A stretch of DNA of 20,278 nucleotides from the IMG/VR virus record IMGVR_UViG_3300005738_000081, positions 1-20,278 of that record; one strand, written 5' to 3'. Made by a program: the position numbers and the translations under genes. Position 1 is the stretch's first letter. The number at the start of each line of letters is the position of its first letter. This document shows, one piece after another, positions 10,101 through 16,346 of this stretch. The notes under the pieces are model-generated. The model searched no databases. It saw only the letters and a program-made list of their open reading frames with translations, and was not told the origin of the DNA. Source of the stretch: a virus.

Positions 10101-10633
10101 GTGTCTGATGCTACAGGTTTTCCAAATTTTCCATTTACTGGAAAAGCCGCATTCATCACTTTTATAAACTGCTCATACCAATCTGTATTTGTTGTATCGC
10201 TCCAACTTATTTCTGCATCTGCAAGATTTACATTGTTACTGTCAACAACTGTTTCAGTAGTAGATACTGCCACTACTTTCAATAAGCCGTTTGCACATTG
10301 ATTACGTGTTGCATTGTAACTGAGTAAACGTGCTAATCTTAAAACAGACTCACGTCTTTCTGCTAATTCTAAAAAATTTTCTCTTGCGTTAAGATCAATT
10401 CTGTACGATAAATTTTGTCCTAAGAAAGCAATTAAATCTATCAGTGCCAAATACTCTGATGATTCAATATAGTCGTTAAAATCTTCAGGATAGTTTTCAC
10501 GCAAATAGGTAATCATTACCCTTTTAAGATTGTCAAAATCGTAACTTTGAAATTCAGCATTACGGAAACTTTGATAGATACGTTTCCAATCTTCTGCCAG
10601 TACTAATCTATTTTGTCTATCTGTGGTTGACAT
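7184..10633 (-). CDS. gp6: Baseplate wedge protein gp6, enlarged
   Basis: gp6 forms the inner ring of the T4-type baseplate, joining wedges around the hub and transmitting the sheath-contraction signal. At 1,149 residues it is far longer than T4 gp6 (660). The N-terminus is recognisable: LAEDWKRIYQSFR, then the helical block EYLALIDLIAFLGQNLSYR and ENFLELAERRESVLRLARLL (about 58-110). A baseplate-J-type segment, NRMITGEDYN, sits near residues 426-436. The C-terminal part contains ISAINQFF and FYFSELSAYVMNRLAPD, as in wedge proteins, followed by a Ser/Gly-rich tail ending SSGGSSY. Residues 813-824 (DGDQDGFIDNPE) form a full EF-hand-like calcium loop in the region that exceeds T4 gp6. The ATG at 10633 has no Shine-Dalgarno but lies 14 bases after a late-promoter-like box. 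The gene follows gp25 after a 42-base gap and is followed by the giant gene after 2 bases. Confidence 0.93.
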   Translation of the reverse strand: MSTTDRQNRLVLAEDWKRIYQSFRNAEFQSYDFDNLKRVMITYLRENYPEDFNDYIESSEYLALIDLIAFLGQNLSYRIDLNARENFLELAERRESVLRLARLLSYNATRNQCANGLLKVVAVSTTETVVDSNNVNLADAEISWSDTTNTDWYEQFIKVMNAAFPVNGKFGKPVASDTVNSILTKQYQVESNNTEVPVYAFSKSVDGRNFDFEIVSAAVRDGAINEQNPLPGRKFSLLHRDDGQGASSANTGFFVHFRQGFLDQGEFDINLPTPNQSVAINAKNVNNTDVWLYNLDENGNENTLWTKLDSLVGNNIIYNSLNKNIKSVYSVLTRVEDRVSLQFSDGVFGNLPQGNFRVYYRTSDNLEFTIDPTEMSNIQIDIPYLSGSGKAETLSLVCSLQYTVDNSTTSETNNNIKVNAPTQFYTQNRMITGEDYNVAPLGKNREIVKVKSVNRVSTGISKYFDFVDATGVSSDVNVYGNDGAIYRENINDLQTFNFSTRTDIEGVIINNIEPILSENRLFNYYINNFPNILVNDLEATFVQSTKGNNISTGILQDPDGLKYSAGPTTVSQLKYIETGALCKFEAPAGYHFMKDGTLMLGDADHPGSSTYKWTSVVSVIGDGKTAQPDGSGPIVFSDVIPTNAILTKIKSKFTKFLSEGLKNDIIDQIFAYNTFGLRFDVDTRSWKLIKETNLDVYGNFNIGKSGDDSNQRLDSSWLLLFTNNGESYTIENRGMRYVFESDKEIRFFYDSSNQNYNPITGKTTKDRISVLSINTKPNTNNPLNDDVSFEGIKEYRESSGYVNSKKLEIALFDGDQDGFIDNPESFELIVDTSKFIFQKIKDFNDGTNEINYVDAESEGIITVQNKNSVLPFSSYNDNTILYLVDSNSFKNIDKENNLLVDNNNYVALTGRGSLKFHYVHSADSDSRIDPSTSNIIDIYLLTRTFDRDFRLWLDGVNSSKPKTPSADSLFQSYGSELNKIKSISDELVYHPVSYKVLFGSKADSTLQATFKIVKNKEQVTNDSDLKVRIISAINQFFALENWEFGDTFYFSELSAYVMNRLAPDLSTFVIVPNAGNQGFGSLYEIKSESNEIFISGATVNDVQVIDAVTANKLKASGNVVTSYTSDQTIVNSSSSSSNGGSGSSGGSSY
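8162..8197 (-). other. EF-hand-like calcium loop inside gp6 (residues 813-824)
   Basis: The twelve residues DGDQDGFIDNPE match the canonical EF-hand loop: Asp at loop positions 1, 3 and 5, Gly at 6, Ile at 8, Asp at 9 and Glu at 12. The fit is seen in the sequence; calcium binding is inferred. No obvious flanking helix pair was confirmed, so a dockerin-type or stand-alone loop is as likely as a true EF-hand. Confidence 0.6.
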
Positions 10634-10647
10634 AATTTTTTTATTTG

Positions 10648-10655
10648 TATTTATT
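10648..10655 (-). promoter_or_regulatory. Late-promoter-like box upstream of gp6
   Basis: On the minus strand the gap between gp25 and gp6 reads CAATAAATAC. The core AATAAATA matches the T4 late consensus TATAAATA at 7 of 8 positions. It ends exactly 14 bases before the gp6 ATG, the same distance as the matching box before gp48. With T4 late geometry the transcript would start near 10642, giving a leader of about 9 bases. There is no Shine-Dalgarno in the gap. The repeat and spacing are observed; promoter function is inferred. Confidence 0.5.
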
Positions 10656-10675
10656 GGCTATTGTTAAATACCCAC

Positions 10676-11122
10676 TTAATTCAGTAACCCAGCATCTTCA
10701 TCAAATTTTAATCTTAAATTCTCTGAAATGTTGTAGGTCAAATAGGTCAACTGGCACTCAACTTGAATTCCACTAAGGTATTGGCTAACAGTTACAGCAT
10801 CTACTTGTACTCTGGGGTCATAGTTAATAATCTCGGTAACATTTTCAGCAACAAAATCCCTATTTGCTGTGGTCAATGGTTCATGCACCATATCCCATAT
10901 AATGGTGCCGAAATCGGGATCTTCTAGTTTTTCACCTTTACGTATATGAAATAGATTGATAATATCCTGTTTGATCAAAGCAATATCAAACAGTTTAAAA
11001 TTTGTATTATCAGGATTAACTGTGCTGATTCCTTTGTAAACTCTTTGTTTGGGCTGTACTGTGGCTCGCTGATTGGCTTGTACAGTGACTTGCTTGTATA
11101 ATTTTTTTTCTTCTGTGGACAT
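10676..11122 (-). CDS. gp25: Baseplate wedge protein gp25
   Basis: gp25 is a small wedge protein of the contractile-tail core, conserved also in type VI secretion and pyocin-like systems, where it links the wedge to sheath initiation. The 148 residues carry the family core: RKGE at 61-64, DPDFG at 68-72, a D-M-V-H-E-P stretch, then a helix ending INYDPRV (99-105) and a beta-rich C-terminus. T4 gp25 is 132 residues and has RKGS, DPEFG and NYEPR at matching places. About 40 extra N-terminal residues are polar and Gln/Lys-rich. The ATG at 11122 lies 15 bases after the gp5 stop. The only Shine-Dalgarno-like bases are AAAGG 12 bases upstream and a weak AGGT right next to the ATG, so coupling with gp5 is likely. 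Confidence 0.93.
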   Translation of the reverse strand: MSTEEKKLYKQVTVQANQRATVQPKQRVYKGISTVNPDNTNFKLFDIALIKQDIINLFHIRKGEKLEDPDFGTIIWDMVHEPLTTANRDFVAENVTEIINYDPRVQVDAVTVSQYLSGIQVECQLTYLTYNISENLRLKFDEDAGLLN

Positions 11123-11137
11123 ACCTATATTTAACCT

Positions 11138-12631
11138 TTAAAAATCACCAACCACTCTACCTTCTGGATCCACATACACATTAAGATAAAACGGATCTCT
11201 AGTATTGGTAGCACTGCTGGAAGGTATTTGTTCTATTGTTGTTCTGTCTGTTTTTGTTGTGGACACATTGTTAGGATTTAAATTTTCATGATGTCCCCAA
11301 GGTTCATGTTGAGGCACACGTTTCATTATGTTTCCATCACTTTCGCCAGGATTTGTATGTGTACTCAATGGAGTTGGTGGCGTTTCCACAGCAATGCCAT
11401 TGTTTAAATTTATCACTCCTCCTGTGTCTAGATTTATATTTCCTGTGGCGTAATGATTTGTTGTGGCCACTGACATGGTTTGAGTATTATTAACTGTGAT
11501 TGTTTGATTGGTTCCAACTGTGACTGTGTGACTGCCCAGTGTTTCTTCAGTGAGACTGCTTTTTGCTTTTAAATTGATACTTCTGCCTGCTTCTAGATTT
11601 ATATCTCGATCTGCTTTAAAATTGAAATCTGTTTGAGTGTGCAAACTGATACTGTCTTGTGCAAATATATCAATCTTTCCGTTTGCAGTCATTTCTATCC
11701 ATGTTGTTCCTTTAGCATTACCGATGTAAATTAAATCTTCTGAATTGTGCATCAATATTTGATGTCCTGTTCTTGTACGCAACCTAATCAACTCATTGAA
11801 AGGAATATTTGTTTTTCCACCTTCTTGTTTTTGCTCTTTATCAATATACTCGTATTCTGTATCTTTGGCTTCGCCTTTTCTAATAAACTTATCGTCACCG
11901 TCATCCATCACAAATGATGATCCACCCTTACGTTGAAAATGTTTTGCTTTGGTCGGTTTGAACACTTCATCAAAATCTTTATCAACAGGCCCAGGTGTTG
12001 TGATTCCAAACACAGATGATGGTGCTTCTCGTCTTGCACTTGACGTTGTTAACCCTCTTGTTTCATCTTCTAGTAATCCTTGATTTTTTAAAATATTTTT
12101 GAACGAGTTTTGAACAGGTTTAAGATAATGATTGGCTTCTTTTTTAGGACTGTTTGAATTGTATGCCTTGTTGTATTCTACTACAGGCAACTTTTTATTC
12201 ATTTCTCCTGCTTCTGTAGAATTATGTAAAACTGTGGATGGTCTACCGTCAGGTAATTGTATATTCATTCCTTCTTGTTGAATGCAACCAAACCAATAAG
12301 CCTTTTCGATATTGCCTTCAACAAAAATAACCATCACTCTATTACCAACATCTGGTGGTACAAACCACATACCATAACTGCTTTGACTGTATCTGTAATC
12401 TTTGTCATTTTTAACTGCATCCACTGGTGTTACACCATAAAAAGGATTTAGATACTTTGCTCTAATAATTTGTCCTGTTGTAGAAGTTTGTCCGCTTTCT
12501 ACAGTTTTCAAAAGTTCAACTTTTAAAGCACCTTGAAACTTTGGATCCATTACTGCTCTCACTATGGCTTCATAAGGTCCTGGATTTCTTCTTGGATCTA
12601 TCTGTTGTGTGGTTCTACTAATTGTTGGCAT
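11138..12631 (-). CDS. gp5: Central spike / baseplate hub protein gp5, without a lysozyme domain
   Basis: gp5 forms the membrane-piercing needle under the tail tube. The 497-residue protein opens with the OB-fold domain (about 18-125), whose family signature FVPPDVGNRVMVIFVEG is clear. A polar linker (about 130-235) follows, then SFVMDDGDD, RLRTRTGHQILMHN and a long beta-helix (about 290-415) of alternating short strands (IDIFAQDSISLHTQ, INLEAGRSINLKA, TVTVGTNQTITVNN). In T4 gp5 the space between OB domain and helix holds a T4-lysozyme-like domain with a Glu-Asp-Thr catalytic set. Nothing like it is visible here and the linker is too short and polar. After the helix comes a His cluster, HEPWGHH (442-448), near the expected spike tip, then a tail of about 49 residues. 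The ATG at 12631 is set by AAGGA (12638-12642) 6 bases upstream. Confidence 0.92.
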   Translation of the reverse strand: MPTISRTTQQIDPRRNPGPYEAIVRAVMDPKFQGALKVELLKTVESGQTSTTGQIIRAKYLNPFYGVTPVDAVKNDKDYRYSQSSYGMWFVPPDVGNRVMVIFVEGNIEKAYWFGCIQQEGMNIQLPDGRPSTVLHNSTEAGEMNKKLPVVEYNKAYNSNSPKKEANHYLKPVQNSFKNILKNQGLLEDETRGLTTSSARREAPSSVFGITTPGPVDKDFDEVFKPTKAKHFQRKGGSSFVMDDGDDKFIRKGEAKDTEYEYIDKEQKQEGGKTNIPFNELIRLRTRTGHQILMHNSEDLIYIGNAKGTTWIEMTANGKIDIFAQDSISLHTQTDFNFKADRDINLEAGRSINLKAKSSLTEETLGSHTVTVGTNQTITVNNTQTMSVATTNHYATGNINLDTGGVINLNNGIAVETPPTPLSTHTNPGESDGNIMKRVPQHEPWGHHENLNPNNVSTTKTDRTTIEQIPSSSATNTRDPFYLNVYVDPEGRVVGDF

Positions 12632-12637
12632 GTTTGT

Positions 12638-12642
12638 TCCTT
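12638..12642 (-). promoter_or_regulatory. Shine-Dalgarno site for gp5
   Basis: The minus strand reads AAGGA 6 bases before the gp5 ATG, directly downstream of the stop codon of the preceding gene. It supports the start at 12631. Confidence 0.7.
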
Positions 12643-15093
12643 TTAAGCACTTACTCCTGGTCCTGTTAAATCATCTTCAATTCCAAATGCATCATTAGGA
12701 TCTTGGGGATTAACTTCCATTGCACTTTTATTTTCCACTGCTGGAGCATCTGTGTTTCCTGTTTTCACACGGATCATTTCTATTTCTTGTATAAATTTAT
12801 TCCCTGCATAAGAACTTCTAACTTTAATTGGATAATAAAACCCACTGAATTCTCCCAGTGTTTGAAGTTCAGTTTCAGATGTTTTTGCTTTGTCTTCTTT
12901 TACGTCTGTGAAAGCCATAGATCCGTCACCATCAATATCAATTGGCGTTCTAAAATTTACTTTGGTCAAAACAACTCCAGAAAGGAAGTTGGCATTGGCA
13001 TCTCCATCCATAAACAATTCTGGTTGATCACTCAAGGAGTAGTAACCTTTTGACACGTAATTGCCTAAGCCTGATTGAGGAACATAATAAGGATCTCCTA
13101 CGATGTTTAGAGTTAGTTTTACCAAGTCAACATCACTGTTTAGTATTGCTTCGTTAAATTGTCGTGCAAATCTTAATTCTAAAGTTTCTGCATTTCCTCC
13201 GTCTCTGCCTCTTGGATCACCAAATCCTATTGCAGGATTAATTGGTGTAAACGAGTTATTTGCTGTACTCATACTTGCATTTTTTTTGTCTCGTTTCACA
13301 CTGCTATCAGCACTATCTTTGTTATTAGGTGAATTGTTACCAAGATCATTTTGCAATGCTGTAAAAAATGCACTGTTGAATTCCACATTAAAATCAATTA
13401 CATCCTTGTTTTGTCCTGTGTAAATTATATCATACTGTTTCCTAACCAGATAATCCAGACTGGGAATTCTACTCACTTCATCTGGAGCCATGAATTTATC
13501 ATCAGGCACTGCGTAAGGCACTATTCTAAACATGATCACTTCTGGATTCATATTGTACTGTTTTTTGATTGCATCATCATTAAACACATATCTTCCAGGA
13601 ATAATAGTAAACCAATTTATAAGTCCAGTGTCGGACTCTTTTTTTCTTTTCAGTATGCTTTGCCCGTATTCACTACATAAAATTAAATCTTCTATAATTT
13701 TTACAATTGATGTTCCTTTTTTAAATGCGATATGTTTGTTATGAAAGTCTATTTTTGCCGACCCTCTAGTATAAGACTTTGTTTTTTTGTCATAATAAGT
13801 TAACTTATCTGTGTTGTCATCTGCAAATCCTTTACCAGCATCACTGCTGTTGTTTAAGTAATCTGTAATCATGCGAGACTTTCCAATTACATTAGGATTG
13901 TATGCTTCTCCACTAAAACCTTCTTTTGTGCTGTAAGTTAAATTTTTATACAAACTACCAAACGTTTTTGAAACATTAAACCCATATCCTGTAGGATTTA
14001 AATCTCCTGTATCAATTTGTACAATTTTGTTGGATTGTTCTGCCCCTCTTTTTATTGCTTCTGAAACATTTTGCTCTTTGTTAGGAAATAAAAAAATATA
14101 ATCCCTAATTGAGACAGGCTTGGCTTTCTTTCCTATTAATTTTGCAAAAAAACCGGGTTCATTATCTAAATTTTTTTCATTTAAATATTTGGCTAAACTT
14201 TGTTCTCCGGAAAATATCATTTCTTCCAATGTTTCGCCTTTGAGTTCGACATCTGTTGGGATAGTTTGATATTGATCAGAAAACGCAATATCGTTGTATA
14301 TCACCGCTTGTACACTGTAATTAGATATTCCGTTGCTGTTGCTGAAATCAACTTTCATTAACTGTATAGGTAAAACTTTTCTCAATTGACCACGTTCTAA
14401 CGTGGACAGTTCTTTGTCAACTGCTCCTTTTGTTTCTATGATCAGTGCCATTGGATGTGTTAGGTAATTTGCATCTGGTGTTCCAGCCGCTTGAGCAACT
14501 TGCAATTGAAGGTTTGTTAAAAATAATCCCAGACTGAATGGCTCTGCTACATTAAAATTTAATGTTGTACCTTTGGTATGTCCTGTTGTTGGATTTGAAT
14601 GCACAATTGCATCTATTTCAAGATTTTCAATATAAAATTCTAATCTACTGCCTTTGTTTAATTGAGTTTCTCTTGACGATCCTCCAGCACTTTTTGCCGC
14701 CACATACTTTGGTGGTTGAACCATAATCGTTTCATCTGGGAAGTTTACTTCGTCTAAAGTTAAAGCACACAGAGTAAACACATGATTGGCTGAAGCAAAT
14801 TTGTGCATTGGATTTTCAATACGAGGCAATGGTTGTGGTTTTACATTCTCACTGTTTGCAAATCCGTCATCTGCAGTTAGAGAACCTCCGTCAACTCTAT
14901 CAACTATGTTATCAACAAAACCTTCGTTAGCATCTGATAAGACTGAAATTTTTTTTGCGGCAATTTTTTTTGCGGCGTTCTTTGGACCAGAAAATCTGTT
15001 GCTTTCAATACTTCCGGCAAATGTTTTTTTGAATTTTTTAGTTTGGGCTTCCGCTTCTTGTCTTGCTCTCAATCCTTTATCATAGACACCCAT
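12643..15093 (-). CDS. Large baseplate/hub structural protein in the gp27 position
   Basis: I do not recognise this 816-residue protein by a defining motif. It lies between gp53 and gp5, where a hub protein that seats the gp5 spike is expected; T4 gp27 is 391 residues. The N-terminus (about 1-95) is polar, with an Ala/Lys run (KNAAKKIAAKKIS). A beta-rich body follows, with LRKVLPIQLMKVDF, then RIPSLDYLVRKQYDIIYTGQN, where DYLV...YDIIYTGQN...DFNVEF has the look of a tail-hub beta domain. Near the C-terminus GDPYYVPQSG and a closing FYYPIKVRSSYAGNKFIQEIEMIR-type strand pair (seen as two shorter motifs) resemble tail hub proteins. Residues 719-730 form an EF-hand-like loop. The ATG at 15093 is set by TAGGA 7 bases upstream, one base after the gp53 stop. 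Hub role is inferred from place and style; a fold search would settle it. Confidence 0.75.
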   Translation of the reverse strand: MGVYDKGLRARQEAEAQTKKFKKTFAGSIESNRFSGPKNAAKKIAAKKISVLSDANEGFVDNIVDRVDGGSLTADDGFANSENVKPQPLPRIENPMHKFASANHVFTLCALTLDEVNFPDETIMVQPPKYVAAKSAGGSSRETQLNKGSRLEFYIENLEIDAIVHSNPTTGHTKGTTLNFNVAEPFSLGLFLTNLQLQVAQAAGTPDANYLTHPMALIIETKGAVDKELSTLERGQLRKVLPIQLMKVDFSNSNGISNYSVQAVIYNDIAFSDQYQTIPTDVELKGETLEEMIFSGEQSLAKYLNEKNLDNEPGFFAKLIGKKAKPVSIRDYIFLFPNKEQNVSEAIKRGAEQSNKIVQIDTGDLNPTGYGFNVSKTFGSLYKNLTYSTKEGFSGEAYNPNVIGKSRMITDYLNNSSDAGKGFADDNTDKLTYYDKKTKSYTRGSAKIDFHNKHIAFKKGTSIVKIIEDLILCSEYGQSILKRKKESDTGLINWFTIIPGRYVFNDDAIKKQYNMNPEVIMFRIVPYAVPDDKFMAPDEVSRIPSLDYLVRKQYDIIYTGQNKDVIDFNVEFNSAFFTALQNDLGNNSPNNKDSADSSVKRDKKNASMSTANNSFTPINPAIGFGDPRGRDGGNAETLELRFARQFNEAILNSDVDLVKLTLNIVGDPYYVPQSGLGNYVSKGYYSLSDQPELFMDGDANANFLSGVVLTKVNFRTPIDIDGDGSMAFTDVKEDKAKTSETELQTLGEFSGFYYPIKVRSSYAGNKFIQEIEMIRVKTGNTDAPAVENKSAMEVNPQDPNDAFGIEDDLTGPGVSA
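12904..12939 (-). other. EF-hand-like calcium loop in the 816-residue hub-position protein (residues 719-730)
   Basis: Residues DIDGDGSMAFTD place Asp at loop positions 1, 3 and 5, Gly at 6 and Asp at 12. This is a good EF-hand-type calcium loop, though position 8 is Met rather than Ile/Val/Leu. A looser acidic stretch, DGDANAN, lies shortly before it. The pattern is seen; calcium binding is inferred. Confidence 0.5.
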
Positions 15094-15094
15094 G

Positions 15095-15397
15095 TTATAT
15101 TCCTAGATAATCAAATAATGCTTTTTTTTCTGTGACATAAATTTCTGTACCTGCTGTAAAATCGAACACAGGATCTTTAATTGTATCAAAATTTCTTTGT
15201 GCAAATACCCACCACAGTTTAGGAGTTCCGTACAACACATGACTGGCAATATCTGGTCTTTGATGAAATTGAGCTTCTATGGTGTAAGGTAAATCGTATT
15301 GCGTTATGGGTACTGGTCTAGGCTGTAAAATATCTAGATAGTCCTCGTTTACTATTGGTGTAATAGCATAAGGCGATGTTTTGCTGTAATTTGACAT
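15095..15397 (-). CDS. gp53: Baseplate wedge protein gp53
   Basis: gp53 clamps neighbouring wedges together around gp6 in the T4 baseplate. This 100-residue form is about half the length of T4 gp53 but has the conserved core: PITQYDLPYTIEAQFHQRPD, then LYGTPKLWWVFAQRN, then DPVFDFTAGTEIYV, a short LysM-like end in which the protein finishes at a leucine/glycine-rich helix. The Tyr-Gly-x-Pro-x-x-Trp-Trp signature in the middle is the strongest evidence. The start ATG overlaps the last base of the gp48 stop (TAATG arrangement) and the stop is one base before the next gene, so translation of gp48, gp53 and the following gene is probably coupled. Confidence 0.9.
   Translation of the reverse strand: MSNYSKTSPYAITPIVNEDYLDILQPRPVPITQYDLPYTIEAQFHQRPDIASHVLYGTPKLWWVFAQRNFDTIKDPVFDFTAGTEIYVTEKKALFDYLGI
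15101..15105 (-). promoter_or_regulatory. Shine-Dalgarno site for the 816-residue gene, inside gp53
   Basis: TAGGA on the minus strand lies 7 bases before the ATG at 15093 and forms part of the last sense codons of gp53. It supports the chosen start and coupled expression. Confidence 0.65.
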
Positions 15398-16287
15398 TAG
15401 ATAAATCCATCTCCAGATTTCATATATCCGCCTTTAATAAATTTATTAAGACTAAACGTGCTTTGAGTAGTTCTGCTGTATTGTGGAGTGACATTTACTG
15501 TAACAATACTGGTGCTCGGTGCCCAACCTGTTGGTCCAGTAGATATGTCTTGTTGTGGTCCATTTGCTTGAAGTGTGCCTTCGCCTAAACTTGTTGAAAT
15601 ATAATCTACATCTTTGGGCATGTCAAATTGGAAACTGTTTATGATGACTGGAACGTTGTTAAAAACAAAATCTCCATAACCATTCAATCTAACAACTGGT
15701 GGTGGTTGACCTGCATCTGCATCAATTCCATAATTCATTTTAGTGATACTTCTCAAATAGTGAATACATGCAACCCAATATCTGGCTTCGGCGGCATTTT
15801 GCACAAAGAAATCTCCTGTGATGGTCATTTGATCCACTTGACTGTTTTGATATGAGTAGTAAGGATAGTTTGTGTGCACCGGTTGAATGGACTGATAGTT
15901 TGCTGATTGCGAAACCAACACAGTTGGAGTATAAGGAAAAACAAAGCCTGAAGTTTTCATCAATGGTGCTAACAAGTCAGAATCTGTTTCTGTCACATCT
16001 TTCATGGTGTTTGGCATGCTTAATCTTATGCGCCAGTCTTTTTCGCTGTCTTGAACAACCACATCTGCTTTCTTTATACTTTTTAAATCATAAAATTTGT
16101 TAGAGTAAGTAGAAAGCACTGAATTCCTTAGGTTTGTGAATTTGTTTGTTAATGAGCCCACTCCGTCCTTAACGGTGTTGACAATATCTGGCAGTTTTGC
16201 CGCTATTGTACTTTTTCCTTCATTAATCAGACCTTGGGCTTTGCCTGTGAGATTATCGGTAACTTTTTTAAAACTTTCGTTGCTCAT
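15397..16287 (-). CDS. gp48: Baseplate tail tube cap protein gp48
   Basis: gp48 sits on the hub and caps it as the platform from which the tail tube grows. The 296-residue product carries the T4-like pattern: VVVQDSEKDWRIRLSMP, SGFVFPYTPTVLVS, the ITGDFFVQNAAEARYWVACI stretch leading into a leucine-rich helix with SITKMNYG, then RLNGYGDFVFNNVPVII and a C-terminal strand VTVNVTPQYSR that ends in a flexible tail. The frame can be extended nine codons to a TTG at 16314, but I prefer the ATG at 16287 (MSNESFKK): the extension would overlap the likely late-promoter box. It is the first gene of the minus-strand operon. No Shine-Dalgarno is visible. The related tail-tube protein gp54 is the main alternative identity. 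Confidence 0.86.
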   Translation of the reverse strand: MSNESFKKVTDNLTGKAQGLINEGKSTIAAKLPDIVNTVKDGVGSLTNKFTNLRNSVLSTYSNKFYDLKSIKKADVVVQDSEKDWRIRLSMPNTMKDVTETDSDLLAPLMKTSGFVFPYTPTVLVSQSANYQSIQPVHTNYPYYSYQNSQVDQMTITGDFFVQNAAEARYWVACIHYLRSITKMNYGIDADAGQPPPVVRLNGYGDFVFNNVPVIINSFQFDMPKDVDYISTSLGEGTLQANGPQQDISTGPTGWAPSTSIVTVNVTPQYSRTTQSTFSLNKFIKGGYMKSGDGFI

Positions 16288-16301
16288 AATATTGATACAT
16301 T

Positions 16302-16309
16302 TATTTATT
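16302..16309 (-). promoter_or_regulatory. Late-promoter-like box for the baseplate operon
   Basis: The minus strand reads CAATAAATAA. AATAAATA differs from the T4 late element TATAAATA only at the first base. It ends 14 bases before the gp48 ATG, identical to the spacing of the same box before gp6. The predicted start near 16296 gives a leader of about 9 bases. The box overlaps the -35 of the divergent gp55 promoter. Promoter function is inferred from match, recurrence, spacing and gene class. Confidence 0.55.
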
Positions 16310-16336
16310 GACAAAATTAACTGCGTAGTTTATATT
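16308..16336 (+). promoter_or_regulatory. Host-sigma (sigma70-type) promoter of gp55
   Basis: TTGACA at 16308-16313 is a perfect -35. After exactly 17 bases comes TATATT (16331-16336), a 5 of 6 match to TATAAT. Transcription would start near 16343, only about 4 bases before the gp55 ATG at 16347, so the mRNA would be nearly leaderless. The -35 overlaps the late-promoter-like box on the other strand by two bases. Confidence 0.7.
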
Positions 16337-16337
16337 G

Positions 16338-16345
16338 TATAAATA
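16338..16345 (+). promoter_or_regulatory. Exact T4 late-promoter motif at the gp55 start
   Basis: The plus strand reads TATAAATA, identical to the T4 late consensus, ending one base before the gp55 ATG. With late-promoter geometry transcription would start a few bases inside gp55, missing its start codon. This makes a simple gp55 promoter role doubtful; a chance match in AT-rich DNA is quite possible. Confidence 0.25.
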
Positions 16346-16346
16346 T

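Noticed and set aside
12703-13053. 116-residue plus-strand open frame, with similar ones at 13103-13423 and 13351-13680
   Set aside because: They lie opposite the coherent 816-residue structural gene, are Cys/Phe/Ser-rich in a way typical of antisense reading, and have no supporting start signals.
16287-16314. TTG at 16314 as an upstream start for gp48
   Set aside because: The nine extra codons would cover the late-promoter-like box and have no Shine-Dalgarno; ATG 16287 gives a family-like N-terminus.
16338-16343. TATAAA as the -10 of the gp55 early promoter
   Set aside because: It would be 24 bases from the perfect TTGACA, whereas TATATT is at exactly 17.
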